Below are positions 7,697 to 16,244 of a DNA stretch of 38,876 bases, piece after piece. The DNA lies in contig CAZIHW010000008.1 of NCBI GenBank assembly GCA_964539045.1, forward strand, positions 1-38,876, in the 5' to 3' direction. How positions within the stretch are numbered: the stretch's first letter is position 1; the number at the start of each line of letters is the position of its first letter. The DNA is from UBA1227 sp964539045. Lineage in GTDB: Bacteria > Bacillota > Clostridia > Oscillospirales > Acutalibacteraceae. The position numbers and the translations under genes were made by a program. The notes under the pieces were generated by a model. The model was not told the DNA's origin and searched no databases. It saw nothing but the letters and a program-made list of their open reading frames with translations.

Positions 7697-8440
7697 ATGA
7701 TTTTCTATTTTTCGGGAACAGGAAATTCATTGTACACCGCAAAGAAAATAGCGGATTCTTTATCGGAAGAAACAGTTGACATCGCATCCGCATACAAAAA
7801 CAAAGAATTTAATTACAGCTTTGATGACGACGATTATTTGGGATTTGTATTTCCGGTTTATTTCTACGGTGTCCCGTCAATTGTAAAAGATTTTGCAAAA
7901 AAATTCACCGCATCAGGTCATCCCTTTATTTTTTCCGTAATAACTTGCGGCGGAAGCATCGCTGCAGCTGATGGTATGTTCGAAAAAGCCCTGGGATTAA
8001 AAATAAATGCATCTTACTCCGTTAAGATGCCGGACAACTACATACCTATGTACAATGTACCCTCAACTTTGGAGGCAAAAGAAAGACTGGAAGCGGCGGA
8101 TAAAAATATAGATAAGATAATACCTCTCTTAGTCAAAAAGCAGGAGAAGTCTATAAGCAATAATGTAAAGGACCGTGCACAAACATTAGCAATGTACGCC
8201 ATGTATGATCCTATGAGAACCACAAAAAAATTCTATGTGACCGAAAACTGTATAAGCTGTGGAAAATGTGCAACTAACTGCCCTGTAGATGCCATACAAA
8301 TAAAGGACGGAATCCCGCAATGGGTTTCAAAAAAATGCGTTCAATGTCTGGCTTGCATACACAGATGCCCTACAGCAGCCATACAATACGGAAAATCCAC
8401 AGAAAAAAGAAATCGCTATGTAAATCCGATTTTAAAATAG
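7697..8440 (+). CDS. EFR1 family protein: flavodoxin-like domain fused to 2[4Fe-4S] ferredoxin
   Basis: 247 residues. The N-terminus has the FMN-phosphate loop SGTGNS (residues 6-11) of flavodoxins. The C-terminus has two [4Fe-4S] motifs: CISCGKCATNCP (Cys185, 188, 191, 195) and CVQCLACIHRCP (Cys214, 217, 220, 224). It should therefore carry electrons between flavin and two iron-sulfur clusters in the cytoplasm; the physiological partners are unknown. The ATG at 7697 was chosen for GGAG 7 bases upstream and its place after the promoter. It is monocistronic and ends at a terminator. Confidence 0.9.
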   Translation: MIFYFSGTGNSLYTAKKIADSLSEETVDIASAYKNKEFNYSFDDDDYLGFVFPVYFYGVPSIVKDFAKKFTASGHPFIFSVITCGGSIAAADGMFEKALGLKINASYSVKMPDNYIPMYNVPSTLEAKERLEAADKNIDKIIPLLVKKQEKSISNNVKDRAQTLAMYAMYDPMRTTKKFYVTENCISCGKCATNCPVDAIQIKDGIPQWVSKKCVQCLACIHRCPTAAIQYGKSTEKRNRYVNPILK

Positions 8441-8448
8441 CCTGATAA

Positions 8449-8479
8449 AAAAAGCAAGACGATGAACGCCTTGCTTTTT
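8449..8479. terminator. Intrinsic terminator between convergent genes
   Basis: Stem AAAAAGCAAG (8449-8458) with CTTGCTTTTT (8470-8479) and a T-rich tail on the plus strand. It overlaps the stop codon of the methyltransferase gene by two bases. Confidence 0.85.
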
Positions 8480-9107
8480 ATTTTATTCCCTCGACGCAAA
8501 TCCAATTTGTCCCGCTCTTTGTATGTATCTTGGTCTCTGAAAATCCGGATTTGCGGAAGTACTCTTCAAACTCTTCTTTGGTAGGATTATTCAGACTGTA
8601 TTTTTTTACATTTTCAAGCTCGTGTTCACTTAAAAGACCGTTTTCATATATATCTGCTACCAACAAAAAATGTCCTTTAGGTTTCAGAACACGCCTTACC
8701 TCTTTCAGATTCTCTATCGGATCCGGCCAAAAGTAAAAACTCTCAACAGTTATTATCTTATCGAATTTATCATCTTCAAAAGGCAGATTTTCTACATTTC
8801 CCTTTGAGATCATTACCTTTCCCGACATCACATCTGTTTTGTTCAACTCAGAAGACATCTGTACCGACACATCGGAATAATCGATTCCGAATAGAACACC
8901 GTCATTTAAGGAGTCAGACACTCTCTTCAGTGTCATTCCCCCTCCGCATCCTATATCGAGAACAACATCATTCGGATTAAGAGTCCACAGTCCGAGCGCC
9001 CAACCGGTAACCTCAAAATGGCTGTCATTCATTCTGGAGAGCATTGCTTTACCGGCCTCACCCTCGGGTTTAGCCGGATTGCCGAGTTCTGTTATTAAGT
9101 CTCCCAT
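8478..9107 (-). CDS. Class I SAM-dependent methyltransferase
   Basis: 209 residues with Rossmann-fold motif I VLDIGCGGGMTL, the acidic post-I loop LFGIDYSD, motif IV FDKIITVESFYFWPDP and RVLKPKGHFLLV (motif VI region): a UbiE/Methyltransf_11 layout. The substrate is unknown. The ATG at 9107 is preferred because GGAG lies 9 bases upstream, whereas the ATG at 9116 abuts that site. It begins one base after the stop of the radical SAM gene and is the last gene of a ddh-led cluster. Confidence 0.85.
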   Translation of the reverse strand: MGDLITELGNPAKPEGEAGKAMLSRMNDSHFEVTGWALGLWTLNPNDVVLDIGCGGGMTLKRVSDSLNDGVLFGIDYSDVSVQMSSELNKTDVMSGKVMISKGNVENLPFEDDKFDKIITVESFYFWPDPIENLKEVRRVLKPKGHFLLVADIYENGLLSEHELENVKKYSLNNPTKEEFEEYFRKSGFSETKIHTKSGTNWICVEGIK

Positions 9108-9108
9108 A

Positions 9109-9990
9109 TCAGGCATCTCCGATCTTCTTATTGAGTGCGTTAAGTACGGTCTTCTTATCAGCAGACCAAAGCGGAGCTATCAAAGTCTTTTTGGGACCGT
9201 CTCCGGTTATCCTGTGCACAACCATATCTTTTGGCAAAAGTTTCAGGCAGTCCACTATTATGTCACAGTACTCATCAAGGGACATTATATGAAATTGATT
9301 TTCAAAATAGTAGTCCGCTAAATCGGTGTCACTGAGTACATGCAGGAGTTGAAGTTTTATACCCCACACACCACTGTTTGCTACATATCTTACTGTATCC
9401 AGCATCTGTTCCCTTGCTTCGTCAGGTAAACCCAGAATGACATGTGTTACAACTAAAACACCTATAGCATGTAGTCGCTTTACTGCCTCTTCATACACGT
9501 TAAGGTCGTAACCGCGCCTTATGAATTCCGCGCTTTTTTCATGTATTGTCTGGAGCCCGAGTTCTATCCAAACGGGTTTAATCTTATTGAGTTCACTTAA
9601 AAGCCCTATAACGTCATCACCAAGACAATCGGGCCTTGTTGCAATGGAGAGCACTACTATATCCGGATGGTTTATAGCCTCAAAAAATATTTTCCGCAGG
9701 TATTCTATATCAGCATATGTATTTGTATAAGCCTGAAAATAAGCTATAAATTTGCGACAATTTTTTGTCTTTGAGGCAATACGCGCCTTACCGCGTTCAA
9801 TCTGTTCTGTAATGGAAATCCTTTTGTCTTCGGCAAAATCGCCCGATCCGCCCTCACTGCAAAAAATGCAGCCTTTAGTACCGAGCTTTCCGTCGCGATT
9901 GGGACATGTCATACCACCGTTCAGAGAAATTCTGTAAACCTTCTCGCCGTATATTCTCATCATTTCCTTATTCAGAGAATTGTACTCCAT
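9109..9990 (-). CDS. TIGR01212-type radical SAM protein (YhcC/YtqA-like)
   Basis: 293 residues. The radical SAM cluster ligands are Cys29, Cys41 and Cys44 in TCPNRDGKLGTKGCIFC, an unusual wide CX11CX2C spacing that defines this family. Further landmarks are FIAYFQAYTNTYA, ATRPDC, WIELGLQTIHE and HVILGLPDE. The family's exact reaction is not settled to my knowledge; radical chemistry on RNA or small molecules is plausible. GAGGTGAGG precedes the ATG. It lies between DUF554 and the methyltransferase with 13-base and 1-base spacing, so a shared operon is likely. Confidence 0.88.
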   Translation of the reverse strand: MEYNSLNKEMMRIYGEKVYRISLNGGMTCPNRDGKLGTKGCIFCSEGGSGDFAEDKRISITEQIERGKARIASKTKNCRKFIAYFQAYTNTYADIEYLRKIFFEAINHPDIVVLSIATRPDCLGDDVIGLLSELNKIKPVWIELGLQTIHEKSAEFIRRGYDLNVYEEAVKRLHAIGVLVVTHVILGLPDEAREQMLDTVRYVANSGVWGIKLQLLHVLSDTDLADYYFENQFHIMSLDEYCDIIVDCLKLLPKDMVVHRITGDGPKKTLIAPLWSADKKTVLNALNKKIGDA

Positions 9991-10003
9991 GCCCTCACCT
10001 CTT

Positions 10004-10699
10004 TCAGACCGGAATCACCATACAAATCAATGGGGCAAATATAAGGGCCGGCATCAGGTTTGCGACCTTAATCTTTGTCAATCCCATCATATTCAGACCA
10101 ATAGCCATAATCATAATCGAGCCTTCACATATGAGCTCTGCTATAGCAAATTCGCTCAGGAATGATCCGGCAAACATGGCGATAACAACAAACAGCCCCT
10201 GGAAAACAAATACAAATGCGGAAGAAAATACGACCCCTATTCCAAGACTCGCACCCAACATTGTTGAGGATATAAAATCCAGCAATGACTTGGTATAAAG
10301 CATTTGGTTATCAGCTGATATACCGGCATTTATAGAACCTACTACGGTCATAGCACCCACACAAAATAAGAGAGAAGCGCTGACAAAACCCTCGGTAATC
10401 GATGGTCCCGATTTGCCTTTATTGAATTTTGCATTAAGTTTTTCTCCGATAGAATTTATTCTTCCGTCTATATCAATAATGCTTCCTACCACAACGCCGA
10501 GAACCATTGATATAACCATCACCAACTGGTTTTGGCCTTTCATGATTCCGGTTATTCCTATTGCTATGGTACAAAGGCCTATGGTGCTCATTATGACCTC
10601 AGTGAGTTTCTCAGGGATTCCCTTTTTCAAAAGCAGTCCCAAAGAACCACCTATAATAACCGTTATAGTATTTACGAACACCCCGAAAAAATGTTCCAT
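10004..10699 (-). CDS. DUF554 family integral membrane protein (YdfK/YqgA-like)
   Basis: 231 residues, mostly hydrophobic, with about seven membrane segments. The N-terminus GVFVNTITVIIGGSLGLLLK and the later LGVVVGSIIDIDGRI are family hallmarks, as is the C-terminal LNMMGLTKIKVANLMPALI. The protein sits in the cytoplasmic membrane; a transport role has been suggested for relatives but the function is unknown. GAGGGA precedes the ATG. It starts 14 bases after ddh. Confidence 0.85.
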   Translation of the reverse strand: MEHFFGVFVNTITVIIGGSLGLLLKKGIPEKLTEVIMSTIGLCTIAIGITGIMKGQNQLVMVISMVLGVVVGSIIDIDGRINSIGEKLNAKFNKGKSGPSITEGFVSASLLFCVGAMTVVGSINAGISADNQMLYTKSLLDFISSTMLGASLGIGVVFSSAFVFVFQGLFVVIAMFAGSFLSEFAIAELICEGSIMIMAIGLNMMGLTKIKVANLMPALIFAPLICMVIPV

Positions 10700-10713
10700 T
10701 GTTTTTCCCTCTT

Positions 10714-11691
10714 TTATAACATTTTAGCTCTGAGTTCATCGCCGGAAAGAGGTGACAAATCTGCGGGAGCTACATCAAAAATTGTTATACATCCGAATTC
10801 ACCTTTATTGAATTTCTTATTAACGGCACGAGCCAATGCAACAAGTGTATTTGAGGTAAATTCCGGGTTGGAATCAAGTGTCAGCTTAAACTCTATCGTG
10901 TGGGTATGCTCATTATCAAATCCGGTTTTGCCGGAACGAATAACCATACCGCCGTGAGGAAGTTCGGAATGATTGAGCTTAAGTTCCTCTTCCGTAATAA
11001 AATTAACCGTTGTATCATACTCGTCAAAATAGTTCGGCATCGTCTTTATAGCCTCTTCTATCTTGCTCTTGTCGCTGCCCTCCTCGGCTACAACATAGCA
11101 TTCGCGAAGGTGTTTTTCCCTTGTCGTAAGTTCTGGCATTTCCCCGCTTCTTACGGCTTCAACCGCAGCATCTATAGGTACTGTATATTGTCTGGCATCC
11201 TTAACTCCGGGTATTCTTCGAATAGCATCGGAATGGCCCTGGCTCACGCCTTTACCCCAAAAAGTATAATCTTTTCCGTTGGGCAATATGGTGCTCGCAT
11301 AAAGGCGGTTAAGTGAAAACATACCCGGGTCCCATCCACCTGAAATTAAAGCTACATGAGAACCGCTCTTTGCTGCAGCATTTACATTGGCAAAGTGTTC
11401 AGGAATCTTTGCATGTGTATCAAAGCTGTCTACAACATTAAAGTTTTCTGCAAGCATCGGTGTCATTTTCGGAAGGTCTGTAGCGCTTCCGCCGCAAATT
11501 ATTAAAACATCTATCTCATCTTTATGGTCCAGAATGTTGTCGACAGAATATACCGGCACACCTGTGCGTGTCTTTACCGTATCAGGGTCTCTTCTTGTGA
11601 ATACTCCTGTAAGCTCCATGTCCGGATTCTGTAAGACCGCACATTCTACACCCTTTCCTATATTTCCGTATCCGTAAATTGCTAATTTCAT
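10714..11691 (-). CDS. ddh: meso-Diaminopimelate D-dehydrogenase
   Basis: 325 residues, the usual length for this enzyme (EC 1.4.1.16). It reductively aminates L-2-amino-6-oxopimelate (the open form of tetrahydrodipicolinate) with ammonium and NADPH in one step to meso-DAP, the precursor of lysine and peptidoglycan. The NADP-binding Rossmann motif is IYGYGNIG at residues 5-12; substrate-binding landmarks are ICGGSATDLP, SGGWDPGMFSLNR, GKGVSQGHSDAIR and the C-terminal FDVAPADLSP. GAGGAGG precedes the ATG. It heads the cluster ddh, DUF554, radical SAM, methyltransferase. The window also carries dapL and dapF, so two routes to meso-DAP coexist. Confidence 0.93.
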   Translation of the reverse strand: MKLAIYGYGNIGKGVECAVLQNPDMELTGVFTRRDPDTVKTRTGVPVYSVDNILDHKDEIDVLIICGGSATDLPKMTPMLAENFNVVDSFDTHAKIPEHFANVNAAAKSGSHVALISGGWDPGMFSLNRLYASTILPNGKDYTFWGKGVSQGHSDAIRRIPGVKDARQYTVPIDAAVEAVRSGEMPELTTREKHLRECYVVAEEGSDKSKIEEAIKTMPNYFDEYDTTVNFITEEELKLNHSELPHGGMVIRSGKTGFDNEHTHTIEFKLTLDSNPEFTSNTLVALARAVNKKFNKGEFGCITIFDVAPADLSPLSGDELRAKML

Positions 11692-11730
11692 TGTCTTCCT
11701 CCTCTGATATGTCCAAGTCCGATTGTTAGT

Positions 11731-11766
11731 TTTTCAAGTCACTTTTCAAGTTACTTTTCAATTTAC
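11731..11766. repeat. Three tandem 12-bp repeats in front of ddh
   Basis: TTTTCAAGTCAC, TTTTCAAGTTAC and TTTTCAATTTAC stand head to tail between the likely ddh promoter and its ribosome site. They may be operator repeats or a structured leader. Confidence 0.75.
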
Positions 11767-11777
11767 AATTATAAAAT

Positions 11778-11806
11778 AATATAGGGTGTATCCGACTTAT
11801 CGTCAA
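11778..11806 (-). promoter_or_regulatory. Likely promoter of ddh
   Basis: Minus-strand TTGACG (11801-11806), a 17-base spacer and TATATT (11778-11783). A start near 11771 would place the 12-bp repeats in the early transcribed region. Confidence 0.6.
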
Positions 11807-11866
11807 CTATATTTGAATATCAGAGTAAAAAAATTGTAAGATTTAACTAAATTTATTAAAAACCAC

Positions 11867-11895
11867 TTGGCTTTTTTGTAAGGATTTGATATTAT
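11867..11895 (+). promoter_or_regulatory. Possible promoter of the HD-GYP response regulator gene
   Basis: TTGGCT (11867-11872), a 17-base spacer and TATTAT (11890-11895) in a very AT-rich stretch; other -10-like hexamers lie nearby, so the exact site is uncertain. Confidence 0.45.
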
Positions 11896-11958
11896 ATATT
11901 ATACAGATTTATATTATATTTATATTTGATATAGCATACCAAAGGGGGAAAAGTAACA

Positions 11959-13146
11959 TTGGGAAATGCAGCTAAAATGAAGATACTTGTGGTTGACGAC
12001 TTAGAACTCAACCGTTCTATTCTCGCTTCTATGCTCGAAGATGAGTACTCCATTATTGAGGCGGATAACGGTCAAGAAGCTCTCAACATTATCTCCCAAT
12101 ACGGAACTGAGATATCTCTTGTACTCTTGGATATGGTAATGCCGGTAATGAATGGTTTGGAAACCGTTGAAATAATGAATGAGCGCGGGCTTATGGAAGA
12201 TATACCGGTAATAATGATTTCTTCGGAGAATTATCCAAAATTTATCAGCCATGCCTATGAGATGGGCGTTACTGATTTCATTACTCGACCGTTTGATGCA
12301 AGCATAATACTCAAGAGAATTAAAAACACGATTTTTATTTATGAGAAACAACGTCGTCTTGCCAGATTGGTTGCCGAGCAAATCTACGAACGTTCTAAAA
12401 ACAACAGAATGTTGGTTTCAATTCTCAGTCATATCGTTGAGTTCCGTAACGGAGAAAGCGGTACACATGTAGTCAATATAAATACTATTACAACGCTTCT
12501 GCTCAACGCTTTGAAGGAACGGACAGATGAATATCAGATAGGCGATGCAGAGATTTCGCTGATAGGAACTGCATCCTCACTTCATGATATAGGAAAGATA
12601 TCCATACCTGATAACATACTGAACAAGCCGGGAAAGCTTACTGAAGAAGAGTTCGAGATAATGAAAACGCACTCTGCCAATGGTGCAGACATGATTAAGA
12701 ACATACCTATAGGACAAGATGAGCCTTTGGTAAAATATGCGTATGAAATCGCACGTTGGCACCATGAGAGGTATGACGGAAGAGGATATCCCGACCATCT
12801 TAAAGGAGAGGAAATACCGATATCTGCACAAGTTGTATCAATTGCCGATGTATATGATGCATTGACAAGCGAACGATGCTATAAAAAGGCTTTCACTCAT
12901 GAGAAAGCTATAGAAATGATAGTAAACGGTGAATGCGGTACGTTTAATCCTCTTGTTTTGCAATGTCTCCTGGATATAGCACCGATTCTTCAGGACGGTC
13001 TGAAAGAAGATATACTGGAAAAACAGATGACGGAAGATATCAGAATCACCACTTCTGCTCTTCTCGGAAGCAGGGCGCTGAATAAGGAAGACGATACACC
13101 TGCAAACAGATTCAAAAGAGCTTGTGAATGTACGGGGGACGAATAA
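11959..13146 (+). CDS. Response regulator with HD-GYP output domain (probable cyclic di-nucleotide phosphodiesterase)
   Basis: 395 residues. A receiver domain covers residues 7-125, with acidic pocket Asp13-Asp14 and phospho-acceptor Asp58 (LLDMVMP). The HD-GYP domain follows, with HD at 209-210 (SLHDIGK), HHE at 268-270 and the GRGYP motif at 274-278, as in c-di-GMP phosphodiesterases. One oddity: the receiver's near-invariant Lys before the conserved Pro is Arg110 (FITRPF). The TTG start at 11959 has AGGGGG 10 bases upstream; the first ATG is 18 bases further in. The stop overlaps the Hpt gene start. No histidine kinase is encoded in the window. Confidence 0.9.
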   Translation: MGNAAKMKILVVDDLELNRSILASMLEDEYSIIEADNGQEALNIISQYGTEISLVLLDMVMPVMNGLETVEIMNERGLMEDIPVIMISSENYPKFISHAYEMGVTDFITRPFDASIILKRIKNTIFIYEKQRRLARLVAEQIYERSKNNRMLVSILSHIVEFRNGESGTHVVNINTITTLLLNALKERTDEYQIGDAEISLIGTASSLHDIGKISIPDNILNKPGKLTEEEFEIMKTHSANGADMIKNIPIGQDEPLVKYAYEIARWHHERYDGRGYPDHLKGEEIPISAQVVSIADVYDALTSERCYKKAFTHEKAIEMIVNGECGTFNPLVLQCLLDIAPILQDGLKEDILEKQMTEDIRITTSALLGSRALNKEDDTPANRFKRACECTGDE

Positions 13147-13499
13147 TGACAATCAAAGAATTTTATAAGTTTATCGACGGTAACTACGACGAAGTAGTAG
13201 CTCGTATGGCCGGAGAAGAAAGAGTTAAAAAATTCCTCCCGAAATTCCTCCAAGACAAATCTTTCGAGGAGTTATGTGACTCTTTTGAAAAGGAAGATTG
13301 GGAAACTGCATTCAGGGCAGCCCATTCAATTAAGGGAGTTTGCGCAAATTTCAGTTTCGAGAAGCTCAGGGCATCTTCGTCAGAACTTGTAGAAGACCTC
13401 AGAGACGGAAATCCCGGTGAAAATGTAACCGAACTCTACAACCGGGTAGTTGCAGACTACCGTGAAGTTGCCGATGCATTAAAGACTTTAGAGCTTTAA
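13146..13499 (+). CDS. Histidine phosphotransfer (Hpt) domain protein
   Basis: 117 residues forming a stand-alone Hpt four-helix bundle; the phospho-accepting His60 lies in RAAHSIKGVCANF. The ATG at 13146 shares one base with the stop of the HD-GYP gene (TAATG) and GGGGGA lies upstream, so the two are translationally coupled. It probably relays phosphate between a hybrid kinase encoded elsewhere and the adjacent receiver. A terminator follows directly. Confidence 0.88.
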   Translation: MTIKEFYKFIDGNYDEVVARMAGEERVKKFLPKFLQDKSFEELCDSFEKEDWETAFRAAHSIKGVCANFSFEKLRASSSELVEDLRDGNPGENVTELYNRVVADYREVADALKTLEL

Positions 13500-13527
13500 G
13501 TTTTAAGTATATTACCCAAGACATAAA

Positions 13528-13557
13528 ACAAAGCAGCCCTACATGGGGCTGCTTTGT
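13528..13557. terminator. Bidirectional intrinsic terminator
   Basis: ACAAAGCAGCCC (13528-13539) pairs perfectly with GGGCTGCTTTGT (13546-13557), followed by TTTTTC on the plus strand. It overlaps the last codons of the convergent zinc-ribbon gene. Confidence 0.9.
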
Positions 13558-13847
13558 TTTTCTTTATTACGCTCTTTAAGGCGCTCTTTCCTTTGCCTGT
13601 CCGCTTCCTCTTTGTTGCGTTTTGCAATAATCATCATGGCTTCATACATCTCTTCACCCACGCACTGTTTTGCATATTTACACCATTGAACACAACTCAA
13701 TGTATCATTATATATAACTGTTCCGCACTTCTCGCACACAGCCTCTGTTTCACAGGAAAATATCTCAACCTCACTACCGCATTTAGGACATATTTTCTCT
13801 GAAATAGTAGGCGTCCTGGGTTTCCCCTGGCATCCGTCCATGATCAT
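13539..13847 (-). CDS. Small zinc-ribbon protein of unknown function
   Basis: 102 residues. A zinc ribbon is formed by CPKC and CEKC, followed by the conserved block CVQWCKYAKQCVGEE and a highly charged C-terminal helix rich in Lys, Arg and Glu. Similar short proteins in Clostridia are sometimes labelled phosphohydrolase, but no catalytic motif is visible. The ATG at 13847 has GGGAGG 7 bases upstream, which is better than the ATG at 13877. It follows the PflX-like gene by 40 bases and probably ends that operon. Confidence 0.72.
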   Translation of the reverse strand: MIMDGCQGKPRTPTISEKICPKCGSEVEIFSCETEAVCEKCGTVIYNDTLSCVQWCKYAKQCVGEEMYEAMMIIAKRNKEEADRQRKERLKERNKEKQSSPM

Positions 13848-13887
13848 AGCAAAACCTCCCTGCAAAATCGAGTTCAAATCTGCGCCA

Positions 13888-14805
13888 TCAGCCTAAGAAA
13901 TCATTTATGTCAAAATTTTCGAAATCGGGAATAAAGCTTTCGCTTGCGGTTTCTCCGTCTTGTATAAAAGCATTTTCTATTCCGAGATCAACAGCAAAGT
14001 CTACTACCTCATCATATTCATTGTCCGTAAGCTTCCTGTTTATCTCGGGATAACCTTCCAAACCGTCTAAAGGCGTAAACTGGTTCATGATGCTTATATA
14101 TATATTATCACCATACTCAGAATACAAATATCTCAAAATATCCTTACTCTCATCCGTATGTCCCGGCAGAACCAGATGCCTTACTAAGACGCCCCTTTTC
14201 ATAATCCCGTTTTCATCAAATACAGGCGGGCCGACTTGCCGGTACATCTCCGCTATCGCTCCCGAAGATACATCAAAATAGTCCGGAGCTTTAGAGTAGC
14301 GTAGGGCTGTATCGGAAGAATAATATTTCAAATCCGGAAGGTATATATCGATAAGTCCGTCAAGCATTTTTAAAGTAGCGACATTTTCATATGAGCCGGT
14401 ATTATATACGATCGGAATCCGAAGTCCGTTTGACTTCGCTCTTTTCAAAACATCAGCTATAACAGGTACAAAGTGAGTAGGAGTAACAAGATTTATATTG
14501 TTAACACCCATCTCGCACAATTTGAAAAAGATCTCTTCAAGCATGTACGGTGTAACCTCTATGCCGTTCTTACCGTTTGATATATTGCGATTCTGACAAT
14601 AAACACACCCCAACGGGCATCCGGTGAAAAATACAGTACCGGAACCCGAATTGCCGGATATGCAAGGCTCCTCCCACATGTGTACGGATGCTCTTGCAAT
14701 GCGCACGGAATTTGTCTCTCCGCAAAATCCTCTTTCTCCCGCTGTGCGATTGACGCCGCAATTTCTGGGACATAACCCGCAAAAATCATTTCTTGAGTTT
14801 TTCAT
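13888..14805 (-). CDS. PflX-like radical SAM protein (COG1313)
   Basis: 305 residues. The radical SAM cluster motif is CPLGCVYCQN (Cys63, 67, 70), a CX3CX2C motif. A cysteine-rich N-terminus (FCGLCPRNCGVNR and GFCGE) is typical of this group, which is annotated as putative pyruvate formate-lyase activating enzyme, though no pyruvate formate-lyase gene lies nearby. Further landmarks are NLVTPTHF, LPDLKYY and VLVRHLVLPGH. The ATG at 14805 overlaps the DUF3783 gene by 20 bases and has only a weak ribosome site, so coupling to upstream translation is likely. The substrate is unknown. Confidence 0.83.
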   Translation of the reverse strand: MKNSRNDFCGLCPRNCGVNRTAGERGFCGETNSVRIARASVHMWEEPCISGNSGSGTVFFTGCPLGCVYCQNRNISNGKNGIEVTPYMLEEIFFKLCEMGVNNINLVTPTHFVPVIADVLKRAKSNGLRIPIVYNTGSYENVATLKMLDGLIDIYLPDLKYYSSDTALRYSKAPDYFDVSSGAIAEMYRQVGPPVFDENGIMKRGVLVRHLVLPGHTDESKDILRYLYSEYGDNIYISIMNQFTPLDGLEGYPEINRKLTDNEYDEVVDFAVDLGIENAFIQDGETASESFIPDFENFDINDFLG

Positions 14806-15163
14806 GTTCTTTTGCCAATTCCTTTACAAGTTCAGCAGGGAACCACCTCTGATTTGCAGCGGTCAATACTGCTTTATACGGTACAGATATACCCTGCTCC
14901 TTCACCGCTTTGAGAAATTTATCCAGATTGCTTCCGACTATATTGTATAAAATCATCATCTCGTCATCAAACTCGATATCAAAATCAGGGTTCATGGGCT
15001 CCGAATTCGAAAATCCCATCATTTGACCGACGGTGAGATTAAACTCCTCTTTTTCTACCATTCTTATCTTTATACCGTATTTTTTACAAATGGCCGATAG
15101 TTTTGAATACTTATCATTTTCAAAGTTATAGCACAAAACCGAGCCTGTTACCTTTACCTTCAT
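14786..15163 (-). CDS. DUF3783 domain protein
   Basis: 125 residues. The N-terminal part (VTGSVLCYNF, KYGIKIRMV) and C-terminal part (MMILYNIVGSNLDKFLKAVK, VPYKAVLTAANQRW) match the small DUF3783 family of Firmicutes; function unknown. Its ATG overlaps the stop of the acyltransferase gene by 4 bases, and its C-terminus overlaps the PflX-like gene, which places it in the middle of a coupled operon. Confidence 0.75.
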   Translation of the reverse strand: MKVKVTGSVLCYNFENDKYSKLSAICKKYGIKIRMVEKEEFNLTVGQMMGFSNSEPMNPDFDIEFDDEMMILYNIVGSNLDKFLKAVKEQGISVPYKAVLTAANQRWFPAELVKELAKEHEKLKK

Positions 15164-16191
15164 TTCTTCACCTTAAATAATTTACTATATGAGAATGACA
15201 TTAGTTTATTAAACGGTTTCGAGAGAGCTGGCCACGACAGCAAGAGTGTAAGTACCACCGACAATGCAAAGAATATATAAATTCCGTATCCGCCGAATCC
15301 GTTTATGAGTTTTGCTCCGAGCCCGCAATCCATGAACACATATAAAATCGGTCTGTGTAAAAAATAGATCGGCAATGTAGCAGCTCCTATATAAGACAGA
15401 GCGTTCTTTTTATTTGGTAATACGCATATCACTGCGAATGATACTGCAGCCCCTAATACATAGGTCGCCATTCTGTAAAGAGCCCCGAGTTCAGGTATAC
15501 CCAGCTTTGCATATGAGTGCCTTGCCGTCATCATCGTCCTCAAAAAGTACAGCGGATTGTCAAAGAAAAAAGTCACTACTATGAATATGAAAAGCAAACA
15601 GCCCCCGAGCAACCGGAGAGCCGGCTTTCTTGAAAATTCGGCCAACGATACGCTGTCCGTATAGAAGCCAAGCAAGAACACAGGATAGAACACTAGTAAT
15701 CTTGACAGAGCAAACGTATCTCCTATTCCGCTCTCATATCCTGCAATTAAAGCCAGAACAAATGAAAACGGTATTAAAAACCTCGGATTTATATCACGCA
15801 GGACATATGTAGCACATATAAATACGGCCATTGCAAACATATACCATGGTATGCCGCCCTCATAAAACAACCTGAAGGAAGCATGTTTTCCGAAGGCCAG
15901 GCCCTCAAGAAATATTATAGTTTTTAGAGCCAGATACAGAATAAGATACGATATGACCTTATTAACTTTCAAAACCCCGTCCTTAAATGATGACTTGGCG
16001 AACATGCCGGACACAAATATAAACAGTGGCATATGAAATGAATATATGATTGTAAAAAGCTGTTGGGCGACTTCAAACTTACCGTTACATTGTGTAACGA
16101 AGTGACCCAATACAACCAAAAATATCAACAGCGATTTTACATTGTCCCAGAGATACACCCTTGGCTTCTTAAGAGTGGAGATATCCGCCAT
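15160..16191 (-). CDS. Acyltransferase family membrane protein (acyltransferase 3 type)
   Basis: 343 residues with about ten membrane spans. The N-terminus RVYLWDNVKSLLIFLVVLGH carries the family's conserved His at the end of the first span, and HMPLFIFVSGMFA is the second hallmark. Such proteins acylate sugars, peptidoglycan or lipids using an acyl donor at the membrane; here the acceptor is unknown. GAGGAGG lies upstream of the ATG. It is the first gene of an operon with DUF3783, the PflX-like protein and a zinc-ribbon protein. Confidence 0.85.
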   Translation of the reverse strand: MADISTLKKPRVYLWDNVKSLLIFLVVLGHFVTQCNGKFEVAQQLFTIIYSFHMPLFIFVSGMFAKSSFKDGVLKVNKVISYLILYLALKTIIFLEGLAFGKHASFRLFYEGGIPWYMFAMAVFICATYVLRDINPRFLIPFSFVLALIAGYESGIGDTFALSRLLVFYPVFLLGFYTDSVSLAEFSRKPALRLLGGCLLFIFIVVTFFFDNPLYFLRTMMTARHSYAKLGIPELGALYRMATYVLGAAVSFAVICVLPNKKNALSYIGAATLPIYFLHRPILYVFMDCGLGAKLINGFGGYGIYIFFALSVVLTLLLSWPALSKPFNKLMSFSYSKLFKVKK

Positions 16192-16244
16192 TGACAGTCC
16201 TCCTCAAATCTGATTATCAAGAAAAAATCTAATTATCAAAATAA

